DNA of 7,775 bases from Bordetella parapertussis (GTDB lineage Bacteria > Pseudomonadota > Gammaproteobacteria > Burkholderiales > Burkholderiaceae_C), in assembly GCA_945861305.1 (NCBI GenBank), contig CAMATW010000055.1, positions 1 through 7,775 on the forward strand. Reading direction: 5' to 3'. The notes beneath the pieces were generated by a model. It was not told where the DNA came from and made no database searches. It worked only from the letters and a program-made list of their open reading frames with translations. Of this stretch, positions 1-7,368 are shown piece after piece; position 1 is the first letter of the stretch, and each line of letters begins with the position of its first letter. Both the position numbers and the translations under genes were made by a program.

Positions 1-1967
1 ACTTTTTTATCCGCAAACGCTTGCAAGACCTTGGCGTCGCGCAGCGTGGTTTGTTTGTTGACTTGGCAGGTGACGCACCAAGCCGCAGTGAAATCAATGA
101 ACACCGTTTGCCCCGCTTTCACTGCAGCAGCCTCGCGCTCAGGGGACCAAGCTTGCCAGTCAGAGTTGCTGCGGGTCTTGTCTGCGATGGCAGGGGGTTC
201 TTTCCAAACCAGTGGTCCCCAAGTGAAAACCAGCAATAACAAGAGTCCGCCCCACAAACCCATACCCAGCCATTTGGCTTTGCCCGACAAACCCAGTGCC
301 CAAACGCAGGCGCTCACCAACAACAGCACAGCCAGCATTACCGCCATGCCATCGATGCTGGTTTGCTGACCCAGCACCCACAACAACCACACCACGGTGG
401 CCAACATGGGGAATGCCAGCAACTGGCGAAGACGCTCCATCCAAATGCCTGGGCGTGGCAACCAGCGTGCCCAAGCTGGCACCCAACTCAAAAGCGTGAA
501 AGGCAGTGCCAAGCCCGCGCCCAAAGCAACAAAAATCAACAGGCCTTGCCACAAGGGCAAGGTGAGGGCAATGCCCACCGAGGCTCCCATGAAAGGCGCG
601 GTGCAGGGCGCGGCCACCACCACCGCCAATACGCCAGAGAGCAAAGCGTCGGCAAGGGGGTGACGTACCCATTGCGCCGCCAAGCCACTGCTCCATGAAG
701 CATGAACTTGAAGAGCGCCCAAGAGGTTTAAAGCAATCAAAGTAAATAGAAGGGCAAGCGAAGACACCACCAGCGGCGACTGCAACTGAAAGCCCCAGCC
801 CAGTTGCTGGCCCGATGCCCGCAGGCCCGCCACCAAGAGCGCCAGTGCCAGCATGCTGGCAATCACCCCCAGCGCGTAGGCCAAACCGATGGCGCGGCGC
901 TGTGCCACGCTGTGATGGTGCTGACTCAGTGACAACACTTTGATGGCCAGTACCGGCAACACACAGGGCATCAGGTTCAGCAACAAACCGCCCAAGAAAG
1001 CGCCGAGCAATGCAGCGAACAAGGCCACCCAACTCGCAGGCTCTTGCATCGCTTGAACTGGGGGTAGGCTGATGAGCGCCAAGTTTTTGGCCACGGTAGC
1101 GCTGCCCTCAGGCGGCCAAGTGCCTTGGATGGCCAGCTTCAAGCGCCACGCTTTGGCTTGGTCACCAGAGTCATCTACAACGAGCAGTCCCAGTGTGAAG
1201 GGTTCGCTGCTGCGCATAGTATGCAAAGGGGCTTGCAGCACAAAGTCCGCACCCTGCCACTGGCTGGCCAGTGAGCCCGAGCCCAAGCCGCTGGCCAAGA
1301 CCTCGGTGGATTCGGCAAAGAGTTGCAAAGGCTTGCCTTGCAAGCTTGCAGGGAGTCCTTGAATACGCAAGGCCAAACCCTTGTCTGAAACTTGGGCATT
1401 TTGTGGAGAAGGTTGCAGAGATTGGGGCTGCGCAGCCAGCAGCGCTTCAAAAGCCGCTGCATGGCTGGCGGTGCTGCCAGCCACAGGCAGTTGGACTTCA
1501 AACTTGCCCTCTTGTGGAATGCATTCTTGCTTGCACACCAGCCAACTGGCGTTCAATTGAAGTTTCAAGGTCGACGTGTTGGTAACCAACCCTTTGTCTA
1601 CTTGGATCGGCGCGGCCAGCAACACCTGACCCTCAAAACCATGGTTGACCATGTCGCCCACACGGATCATCTGCGGAATCGGCCACAGTGTGTTGCCCGC
1701 CTGCATGCCCTGGGGCAGGGCCCAGTTCAGCTGCGTGGCCAAACCGCTGTCACCCGCATTGATCCAATAGGTGTGCCAACCCGGTTGGTGCTTCAGCAGC
1801 AAGCCCAGCATCAGCGGTTCACCCGCCTTCAAGCCTTGCGGCGCGTGGACCACCAACTCGGCGCGTACTTGGGGCGTGGTGACCACGCTGCTGGGCGGCA
1901 TCTGGGCAAAGCAGGCGCCTAAGCTCAGGCTGATCAACGCAAAAAAACGAAGCAAGTAGGCATACAT
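1..1967 (-). CDS. dsbD: DsbD/ScsB-type thiol:disulfide interchange protein, C-terminus cut by window edge
   Basis: A single frame stays open for 655 codons from the ATG at 1967 to the window edge. The family moves electrons from cytoplasmic thioredoxin across the inner membrane to periplasmic thiol proteins, often for cytochrome c maturation or disulfide correction. Residues 1-21 look like a signal peptide ending ACFA. Residues about 35-300 are a periplasmic domain with the pair C145/C149 (WLVCKQECIP). Residues about 313-588 give roughly eight hydrophobic helices carrying the paired membrane cysteines C335 (MPCVLP) and C455 (APCTAPF). Residues from about 600 start a thioredoxin-like domain with WCVTC (C631/C634). 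All three expected redox pairs are therefore present. The N-terminal domain resembles ScsB-like members more than the short E. coli DsbD alpha domain, so scsB-like is an alternative name. No clear Shine-Dalgarno precedes the start. LGAC in the signal peptide is a marginal lipobox. Confidence 0.9.
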   Translation of the reverse strand, partial: MYAYLLRFFALISLSLGACFAQMPPSSVVTTPQVRAELVVHAPQGLKAGEPLMLGLLLKHQPGWHTYWINAGDSGLATQLNWALPQGMQAGNTLWPIPQMIRVGDMVNHGFEGQVLLAAPIQVDKGLVTNTSTLKLQLNASWLVCKQECIPQEGKFEVQLPVAGSTASHAAAFEALLAAQPQSLQPSPQNAQVSDKGLALRIQGLPASLQGKPLQLFAESTEVLASGLGSGSLASQWQGADFVLQAPLHTMRSSEPFTLGLLVVDDSGDQAKAWRLKLAIQGTWPPEGSATVAKNLALISLPPVQAMQEPASWVALFAALLGAFLGGLLLNLMPCVLPVLAIKVLSLSQHHHSVAQRRAIGLAYALGVIASMLALALLVAGLRASGQQLGWGFQLQSPLVVSSLALLFTLIALNLLGALQVHASWSSGLAAQWVRHPLADALLSGVLAVVVAAPCTAPFMGASVGIALTLPLWQGLLIFVALGAGLALPFTLLSWVPAWARWLPRPGIWMERLRQLLAFPMLATVVWLLWVLGQQTSIDGMAVMLAVLLLVSACVWALGLSGKAKWLGMGLWGGLLLLLVFTWGPLVWKEPPAIADKTRSNSDWQAWSPEREAAAVKAGQTVFIDFTAAWCVTCQVNKQTTLRDAKVLQAFADKK

Positions 1968-1994
1968 AAGTCTGATGTTACCCAAGCCCTTAAG
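1968..1994. promoter_or_regulatory. Very short divergent intergenic region between dsbD and creatininase-family gene
   Basis: Only 27 bases separate the two divergent ATGs, so promoters for both genes must lie here or inside the opposite gene's 5' end. On the minus strand TAACAT (1980-1975) lies 7 bases before the dsbD ATG. On the plus strand TAAGAT (1991-1996) lies 7 bases before the second candidate ATG at 2004. Neither has a recognisable -35 at normal spacing, so these are suggestions only. No Shine-Dalgarno is visible for either gene. Confidence 0.35.
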
Positions 1995-2798
1995 ATGCGG
2001 CGCATGAAGGTTTTTCCACGCTACTGGGCTGATTGCATTACCACCGACTTCGCCGAGCTCGATGCAGCACAGGCTGTCGCTGTTTTGCCCTTGGGTGCCA
2101 CCGAGCAGCATGGGCCTCATTTGCCCTTGTCGGTCGACACCGATTTGGTCAACGCCATGGTCGCTGCGGCTTTGGGCCATTTGCAGCCTGCAGACCAAGT
2201 GCTGGTGCTGCCCACCCAAAGTGTGGGCTTGAGCTCAGAGCATCTGGCCTATGACGGCACTTTGAGTTTTTCCCCGGCCTCGGTCATCGAGCAATGGTGT
2301 GCTTTGGGTGAAAGTGTGGCGCGGGTGGGCGTGAAAAAACTCTTGCTCTTCAACGCCCATGGCGGCAATGTGGGGTTGATGGACGTGGTGGCGCGTGAGT
2401 TGCGTGGTCACTGCGGCCTGACGGTTTTCGGCAGCAACTGGTACCAACTGCCTTTGGGCGAAGCGTTGAGTGCATTTGATGCCCATGAGCAGCGTTTTGG
2501 TGTACATGGGGGCGACATGGAAACTTCACTGATGCTGGCCATCGCACCGCACAAGGTGCGCATGCCCGAGGCGCAGCACTTCGCCTCGACTTCCGAGCAG
2601 CGGACCCAAGACTTTGCCCTGTTGGGCGACGGTAAAAGTGCAAAACTGGGCTGGCATATGCAGGACTACAACCTGCATGGCGCGGCCGGTAACGCGGCGG
2701 CAGCCACAGCCGTTAAAGGCCAAGCGCTTTTGGACGCCGTGGGCGTGCAACTGGCCAAGCTGATCCAAGAAATAACCCGCTTTGAGCCGCTGATTTAA
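1995..2798 (+). CDS. Creatininase-family metal-dependent amidohydrolase
   Basis: The 267-residue product has the family's usual length and its conserved metal-site blocks: GATEQHGPHLP (E37, H39), VDTD (D48), FNAHGGN (H122) and HGGDMETS (H171, E176). By family knowledge these E/H/D residues bind two divalent metals that activate water to open cyclic amides or cleave formamides; creatininase, formamide hydrolases and MftE-like peptidases belong here. The substrate cannot be read from the sequence, and no creatine-pathway gene is nearby. There is no signal peptide, so it should be cytoplasmic. It stands alone on the plus strand, divergent from dsbD and convergent with the phosphatase-like gene. 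The start is uncertain: ATG at 1995 and ATG at 2004 are both in frame, neither with a Shine-Dalgarno, and the family fold would tolerate either. Confidence 0.9.
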   Translation: MRRMKVFPRYWADCITTDFAELDAAQAVAVLPLGATEQHGPHLPLSVDTDLVNAMVAAALGHLQPADQVLVLPTQSVGLSSEHLAYDGTLSFSPASVIEQWCALGESVARVGVKKLLLFNAHGGNVGLMDVVARELRGHCGLTVFGSNWYQLPLGEALSAFDAHEQRFGVHGGDMETSLMLAIAPHKVRMPEAQHFASTSEQRTQDFALLGDGKSAKLGWHMQDYNLHGAAGNAAAATAVKGQALLDAVGVQLAKLIQEITRFEPLI

Positions 2799-2799
2799 C

Positions 2800-3480
2800 T
2801 CAGGTGAACGTCACCCAGTCGCGGTAGGCGGGCGCATCCAAATGGTTGATGGTGTTAAAGCTGACCAAAGTGTGGCGCTTGGGGCCAAACACCAACTCAC
2901 TGACCGCGGTGTTGCGAATACGCATATTCATCTCAATGATGCTTTCGGGTGGTGTGCCCAAAAGTGTGCCCAGCGCGGTCGAGATGGGGCCGCCGCTTGA
3001 GACCATCAACACATCGCCGCTGTGCTGCGCCCGCACATGCGCAAAGGCGTCTTGGATGCCTTGCACAAATTCGGTGAAAAGCGGCATACCCCCCGGTTGC
3101 ACCTCGCCGTGCATCCACGCTTGCAGACCCTTGCGCAGCAAGCCGAAATGGTGTTTGTAGCGTTCTGGCGTGTTGGGTTTAGCCAAAGGCTCGGGGTGGA
3201 TGGCATGGATCACCGCGTGGCTGTCATATTCGTTCAGGCCCGGCCACACCAGCGGCTGAAGTTGTGGCGCCTGCAAACCTTCTTGAATGCCTTCAAAGGT
3301 TTGCCGATGGCGCTTCAAACTGCCCATCAGCACCGCCTCAAACTGCAAGCCGCGCTCACGAAAATACACGCCCAAACGTTGGCTTTGCTGGTGACCCAGC
3401 GGCGAAAGATTGTCGTAGTCGTCGGCACCAAACGAGGCCTGGCCGTGGCGCACTAAGTAAAGGGTTCCCATGGTGGGCAT
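2800..3480 (-). CDS. Histidine phosphatase superfamily protein with altered second histidine motif
   Basis: The 226-residue protein (counted from ATG 3480) begins with the phosphoglycerate-mutase-like motif LYLVRHGQ, with H12 as the expected phospho-accepting histidine and R11 beside it. SLKRHRQT (R57) and LNEYD (E84) match the usual second arginine and the acid. The later motif, normally a S-H-G-G type sequence, reads VSSGGPIS, so Ser162 stands where the second catalytic His is expected. Phosphatase activity towards some small phosphorylated substrate is inferred, not shown. The frame could open at TTG 3489, ATG 3480 or ATG 3471. I chose 3480 because GAGA at 3493-3490 lies 9 bases upstream; 3471 would give the compact start MGTLYLVRHG and is a fair alternative. 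It is the last gene of the probable uup operon, 46 bases after phzF-like, and it ends one base from the convergent creatininase-family gene. Confidence 0.87.
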   Translation of the reverse strand: MPTMGTLYLVRHGQASFGADDYDNLSPLGHQQSQRLGVYFRERGLQFEAVLMGSLKRHRQTFEGIQEGLQAPQLQPLVWPGLNEYDSHAVIHAIHPEPLAKPNTPERYKHHFGLLRKGLQAWMHGEVQPGGMPLFTEFVQGIQDAFAHVRAQHSGDVLMVSSGGPISTALGTLLGTPPESIIEMNMRIRNTAVSELVFGPKRHTLVSFNTINHLDAPAYRDWVTFT

Positions 3481-3484
3481 TGTC

Positions 3485-3501
3485 GCCAATCTCAGCTTGG
3501 C
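3485..3501 (-). promoter_or_regulatory. Small hairpin with the Shine-Dalgarno in its loop, ahead of the phosphatase-like gene
   Basis: On the minus strand GCCAA and TTGGC form a 5-bp stem around a 7-base loop that contains GAGA, the only plausible ribosome binding site for ATG 3480. The stem ends 4 bases before that ATG. A short stem like this could modulate translation of the last operon gene, but it may be chance. Confidence 0.3.
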
Positions 3502-3526
3502 AAAAAGTCTCTTGGGTGACCGCTTT

Positions 3527-4363
3527 TCAGAGCTTCACTGAGCCTTGTATGCAAGTCACAGATTCACCGCCTAACCAGACCTGATTTTGCTCGTCGCGGT
3601 GCACATACACCCGCCCAGCTCTGGCCAAACAAGCGCCTTGGCTAGCGACATAACTGTTGGGCGCCAAGCCCGCCCCCATCAGCCACTGTCCCATGGCGGC
3701 GTTCAAGCTGCCCGTCACGGGGTCTTCCGTCATGCCGTTGTTGCCAGGGAAAAAAGCGCGCACCTCAAACTGAGCTTCATCCTTATGCAGCGGGGCCACC
3801 ACGCCAATCTCCAGGCCTTTGAGCAACCCAGGGTCTGGCTTTAAGGCCAGCACCTGCTCGGCAGAAGCCAACATCACACCGCGCCATTGCGGGCCGTTGT
3901 CGCACCAAGCGTGGTGCAAGATGTCTGAACGGGCTATGCCCAAACCCTTGGCGATGAGTTGCACATCGGCCTCGTCCAAGGGGCCGCCACGGCGCAAGGG
4001 CGGTGCGGCAAAAGCGAGCCGTGTGCCTTGGCTTTGAATATTGACCAATCCCACGCCACACTCTTGCACCACATCGTGGCCTTTGGGGACCCCACCCGCC
4101 TGCAACCATGCGTGGCAGGTGCCCAAAGTGGGGTGGCCTGCAAAGGGCAGTTCACGCCCAGGGCAAAAAATCCGAACCGCGTAGTCAGCGTCTGGCTGAG
4201 TGGGCGGCAGCACGAACGTAGCCTCCGATAGATTGGTCCAGTCGGTGAAGGCCTGCATTTGTTCGGTGCTGAGGCCGGTTCCATCCAGCACCACCGCCAA
4301 TGGATTGCCAAGGTAGGGCACAGCGGTGAACACATCGACTTGGGCAAAAGGGCGGTGCTTCAT
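3527..4363 (-). CDS. PhzF-family isomerase/epimerase-like protein
   Basis: The 278-residue protein matches the two-lobed PhzF fold (diaminopimelate-epimerase-like). It opens with FAQVDVFTAVPYLGNPLAVV. The block NLSEATFV carries E47, the equivalent of the catalytic glutamate in PhzF, and is followed by ELPFAGHPTLGT (71-82), then GMTEDPVTGS (E213/D214) in the second lobe. Family members catalyse proton shifts or isomerisations of small acids, and most have unknown substrates. No phenazine gene is nearby, so a phenazine role is not supported. I chose ATG 4363 because AAAGG (4373-4369) lies 5 bases upstream and the protein then begins at the usual family position; a longer frame up to 4468 would overlap the exporter gene and adds nothing family-like. 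It follows the exporter by 28 bases and precedes the phosphatase-like gene by 46, suggesting co-transcription. Confidence 0.9.
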   Translation of the reverse strand: MKHRPFAQVDVFTAVPYLGNPLAVVLDGTGLSTEQMQAFTDWTNLSEATFVLPPTQPDADYAVRIFCPGRELPFAGHPTLGTCHAWLQAGGVPKGHDVVQECGVGLVNIQSQGTRLAFAAPPLRRGGPLDEADVQLIAKGLGIARSDILHHAWCDNGPQWRGVMLASAEQVLALKPDPGLLKGLEIGVVAPLHKDEAQFEVRAFFPGNNGMTEDPVTGSLNAAMGQWLMGAGLAPNSYVASQGACLARAGRVYVHRDEQNQVWLGGESVTCIQGSVKL

Positions 4364-4368
4364 GGCGG

Positions 4369-4373
4369 CCTTT
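4369..4373 (-). promoter_or_regulatory. Shine-Dalgarno deciding the phzF-like start
   Basis: AAAGG on the minus strand is spaced 5 bases from ATG 4363. It is the clearest ribosome binding site in the window and sets the start of the PhzF-family gene, ruling against the upstream in-frame extension. Confidence 0.6.
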
Positions 4374-4391
4374 CGTGTTGAATCACCTGCA

Positions 4392-5282
4392 TCATTGCTG
4401 CACCGGCATTTTTCTGCTGATGAACACCGTGGCCACCACCGCCAAACCGAAGCTGACCGTCGTTGCATCGAGGCGTTCGCCCAAAATGGGAATCGCCATC
4501 AACATACCTAAAAACGGTTGCAGCAACTGGATTTGGCTTACCCGCACCGTGCCGCCCAAGGCAAGGCCTCGGTACCAAGCAAAAAACCCCAGCCACATCG
4601 AAAACAACGACACATAAGCAAACCCCGCCCAAGCGCTCCAAGGCACGGGGTGGGTGGGTTGGCTCAGCCAAGCCATTGGCAGCGTAATCGGCAGGGATAT
4701 CACCAAGGCCCAGCAAATCACTTGCTCAGGCCCCATGCTTTGGGACATTCGTCCACCCCATGCGTAGCCCAGCGCGGCAAAGACCATGGCACCCAACAGA
4801 AGCAAATCCGCCGACTGCAAATGCAAGCCAGACTGTCCTGAGCGCAGCAGCGCAAAGCCCACCACCAATGTGGTGCCTGTGACCGCGCACAACCAAAAAC
4901 CCCATGAAGGTTTTTGTTTGTTCATGACCGCTGCCAAACTCGCGGTCGCCAGTGGCAACACACCGGTGATGACACTGGCGTGGGTGGCTTCTACGTGGCG
5001 CATGGCCACTGAGGTCAACAGTGGAAAACCAAACACCACCCCTAGCGCTACCAGACCCAAGCCTTTCCATTGCGCTCGGCTTGGCCAATTGGCACGGGTA
5101 AGCCACAAATAAATCACCGATAAACAAGCTGCGACAGCCGCACGTCCCATCGCCAAAAACACGCCAGACAAATGCGGGTCTTCGGGCGTCCCTACAGCCA
5201 AACGGGAGACGGGCAGGGTAACGGCAAACATGGCCACCCCCAGCAACCCAAACCACATGCCTTTGCGCTCAGAGGGCGTCAT
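4392..5282 (-). CDS. EamA/DMT-superfamily transporter (10-helix exporter)
   Basis: The 296-residue protein is strongly hydrophobic, with about ten segments near residues 9-29, 39-61, 73-91, 101-120, 127-145, 156-174, 186-206, 215-233, 245-264 and 272-289. This is the two-times-five-helix layout of EamA domains. The second repeat carries the typical end motif LQPFLGMLMAIPILGERL (253-271); the first repeat has the equivalent ITGVLPLATASLAAVM. Members sit in the inner membrane and mostly export amino acids, metabolites or drugs by proton exchange; the substrate here is not readable. ATG 5282 overlaps the uup stop codon in an ATGA arrangement, with no Shine-Dalgarno visible, so translation is probably coupled to uup. 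An ATG at codon 9 is an alternative start. The phzF-like gene follows 28 bases downstream. Confidence 0.92.
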   Translation of the reverse strand: MTPSERKGMWFGLLGVAMFAVTLPVSRLAVGTPEDPHLSGVFLAMGRAAVAACLSVIYLWLTRANWPSRAQWKGLGLVALGVVFGFPLLTSVAMRHVEATHASVITGVLPLATASLAAVMNKQKPSWGFWLCAVTGTTLVVGFALLRSGQSGLHLQSADLLLLGAMVFAALGYAWGGRMSQSMGPEQVICWALVISLPITLPMAWLSQPTHPVPWSAWAGFAYVSLFSMWLGFFAWYRGLALGGTVRVSQIQLLQPFLGMLMAIPILGERLDATTVSFGLAVVATVFISRKMPVQQ

Positions 5283-7171
5283 GCCACTGTGGTTCGCTGG
5301 CTTAACACTTCCAAACGCTCCATCGCCTCAAGCAATTCATCATCTATTTGGCCTACCCGCGTGGCTTTTTCTGCCGCTGACTTGGGGTCGCTGGCATACA
5401 AGCCGCCATCGGCCAAAGCTTTGTTCAACTCACCTTGTTCTTTTTCCAACTGCTCAATCAGAGTGGGCAGACTGTCATGTTCGCGCTGCTCTTTGAAGCT
5501 GAGTTTTTTGACTGACGGTTTGGATGCCTGTGCTAATTGAACGGGGCTACTTTTGGGCTTTTCTGTGCTTGCCGCTTGGATCTCAGCCACCTTTTGCGAC
5601 CACACTTTGGCGCGGTTCGACTGCAAGAGCCAATCCTGCACGCCGCCCTCGTACTCGCGCCAGTGCCCTTCGCCTTCGTAGGCGATGGTGCTGGTAACCA
5701 CGTTGTCCAAAAAGGCGCGGTCGTGGCTGACCAAAAACACCGTGCCGGCATAGTTTTGCAGCAACTCTTCCAGCAACTCCAAGGTGTCGATGTCCAAATC
5801 GTTGGTTGGTTCATCCAGCACCAACACATTGGCAGGGCGGGCAAACAAACGAGCCAGCAGCAAACGGTTGCGCTCGCCACCCGACAAGGTCCGCACTGGT
5901 GAATTGGCGCGTGCTGGCGAGAACAAAAAGTCGCCCAAATAGCTTTTTACATGCTGGCGCTGTGTGCCAATTTCGATCCATTCGCTGCCCGGGCTGATGA
6001 AGTCTTCCAGCGTGGCATCCAAATCCAGCGCATTGCGCATTTGGTCAAAGTAAGCCACTTGCAAATTTGCACCTTGGCGAACCTTGCCTGTCGCCGGTTG
6101 CAGTTCGCCCAAAATCAGTTTCAGCAGCGTAGTTTTGCCCGCGCCATTGGGGCCGATCAAGCCAATTTTGTCGCCACGCAACAGGGTTGCGTTGAAATGA
6201 TTAACCACCTGTTTGTCGCCAAAATTCACCGAGACATCGGTCAACTCAGCCACTATTTTTCCGCTTGGCAAACCAGCGTCCACACTGGCCCTGACCTGAC
6301 CTACAGCGTTGCGTCTGGCAAGCCGTGTGGCGCGAAGTTTCTCTAGGCGGCCAATCCGTGCAACGGACCGTGTTCTTCTCGCTTCTACACCTCGGCGTAC
6401 CCAAACCTCTTCTTGCGCCAACAGTTTGTCGGCCTTGGCCTGTGTCACCGCCTCTGCGGCCATTTCCGCTTCTTTCAGAAGTAAATAGCTTTGGAAATTA
6501 CCTTGGTAAGAATTCAAATGCCCGCGGTCCAACTCCACGATGCGGGTGGACACTTTGTCTAAAAAAGCACGGTCGTGGGTGATGACCACCACGCTGCCTT
6601 TGAACTCCACCAGCAAGTCCTCTAGCCACTGAATGCTGTCCAAGTCCAAATGGTTGGTGGGTTCATCCAACAGCAAAATATCCGGCAGGGTCACCAGCGC
6701 CTGCCCTAGAGCCACACGCTTGCGCGTCCCCCCCGAGAGACTGCCCACCAAAGCCGCGCCATCTAAACGTAAACGCTGAAGGGTTTCTGTGACGCGTTGC
6801 TCCCAGTTCCATCCATCTTGCAGTTCAATGGTGTTTTGCAAAGCGTCCAAATCCCCTTCGCCAGCGTAATACTGCTCAAGCACAGCTTTTAGTGTTGATA
6901 AGCCTTCGCTGACCGCGTCGAACACACAAAGTTGCGCGTTCAGCAACGGCTCTTGCGCAACGTAAGCCAGCTTCAGGTTTTGTTGGTACTGAATCACCCC
7001 GTCATCAAGGTTTTCCATACCCGCCAAAATTTTCAAAAGCGATGATTTCCCAGTGCCGTTGCGGCCAATCAAGCCGATGCGTTCACCAGTTTCAATCGAT
7101 AGGGCGGTGTGATCCAAAAGCGGCACGTCGCCAAATGCGAGCTGCGCGGATTGCAAAGTTATAAGAGCCAT
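5279..7171 (-). CDS. uup: ABC-F family ATPase Uup
   Basis: The 630-residue protein has two ABC ATPase domains and no membrane segment, as in ABC-F proteins. Domain 1 shows Walker A GRNGTGKS (36-43), signature LSGGT (145-149), Walker B ILLLDE with E170 and switch H199. Domain 2 shows GPNGAGKT (340-347), LSGGE (429-433), VLVLDE with E454 and H483. The linker (about 231-300) contains EEVWVRRGVEARRTR, typical of Uup. A charged C-terminal segment (about 560-626) fits the Uup coiled coil. The length matches E. coli Uup (about 635). Both catalytic glutamates are present, so it should be active. ABC-F proteins bind the ribosomal E site and ease stalled or misassembled ribosomes; Uup also affects precise transposon excision. 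It heads a probable four-gene operon and is divergent from the 16S gene. The start MALITLQSAQLAFG is at the family position but lacks a Shine-Dalgarno. Confidence 0.95.
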   Translation of the reverse strand: MALITLQSAQLAFGDVPLLDHTALSIETGERIGLIGRNGTGKSSLLKILAGMENLDDGVIQYQQNLKLAYVAQEPLLNAQLCVFDAVSEGLSTLKAVLEQYYAGEGDLDALQNTIELQDGWNWEQRVTETLQRLRLDGAALVGSLSGGTRKRVALGQALVTLPDILLLDEPTNHLDLDSIQWLEDLLVEFKGSVVVITHDRAFLDKVSTRIVELDRGHLNSYQGNFQSYLLLKEAEMAAEAVTQAKADKLLAQEEVWVRRGVEARRTRSVARIGRLEKLRATRLARRNAVGQVRASVDAGLPSGKIVAELTDVSVNFGDKQVVNHFNATLLRGDKIGLIGPNGAGKTTLLKLILGELQPATGKVRQGANLQVAYFDQMRNALDLDATLEDFISPGSEWIEIGTQRQHVKSYLGDFLFSPARANSPVRTLSGGERNRLLLARLFARPANVLVLDEPTNDLDIDTLELLEELLQNYAGTVFLVSHDRAFLDNVVTSTIAYEGEGHWREYEGGVQDWLLQSNRAKVWSQKVAEIQAASTEKPKSSPVQLAQASKPSVKKLSFKEQREHDSLPTLIEQLEKEQGELNKALADGGLYASDPKSAAEKATRVGQIDDELLEAMERLEVLSQRTTVA

Positions 7172-7177
7172 GACCGG

Positions 7178-7183
7178 ATTATG
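7178..7183 (-). promoter_or_regulatory. Candidate -10 element for uup
   Basis: On the minus strand CATAAT (7183-7178, five of six matches to TATAAT) ends 6 bases before the uup ATG at 7171, so transcription from it would begin at or next to the start codon. The nearest -35-like hexamer, TTGAGA (7203-7198), leaves only a 14-base spacer (16 if TAATCC is used instead). This is suggestive at best. Confidence 0.35.
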
Positions 7184-7292
7184 CAGGCCAGCCCCACTCT
7201 CAAGAAAATCGCTGAAGCACTTAAGTCATTGAAAGAAAACAATTTTTCTCCCAAACCAGCCGATGCCAGCAAAAAGTTTTTGTTGTCAGCCG

Positions 7293-7320
7293 TTGCGGGC
7301 CTCAAAAAGTGCGCTATACT
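7293..7320 (+). promoter_or_regulatory. Candidate upstream rRNA promoter (P1)
   Basis: TTGCGG (7293-7298), a 16-base spacer and TATACT (7315-7320) resemble a sigma-70 promoter. The -10 is good and the -35 weak; A/T tracts at about 7271-7284 lie upstream. A start near 7327 is expected. Tandem promoters are normal for rRNA operons, which supports the call. Confidence 0.5.
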
Positions 7321-7368
7321 AGCTGGCTCTACTTTTGAAACGTACGCTGCAAAGTGGCATTCAAAGGC

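Noticed and set aside
160..1032. 290-codon minus-strand open frame inside the dsbD region
   Set aside because: It is a shifted frame of dsbD: the true frame runs unbroken from 1967 to the window edge with all redox motifs, while this product shows no family motif and is rich in Gly, Ala and Arg as GC-rich shadows are.
1392..1922. 176-codon plus-strand open frame opposite dsbD
   Set aside because: It is antisense to the DsbD periplasmic domain; its Gln/His/Arg-rich product has no recognisable motif and there is no ribosome binding site.
3527..4363. Phenazine biosynthesis gene phzF proper
   Set aside because: Only the family fold and catalytic glutamate are supported; no other phenazine gene is present, and most family members act elsewhere.
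4364..4468. 35-residue N-terminal extension of the PhzF-like protein
   Set aside because: It overlaps the 3' end of the exporter gene, has Arg/Ser/Cys-rich non-family sequence, and the downstream ATG 4363 has a good Shine-Dalgarno.
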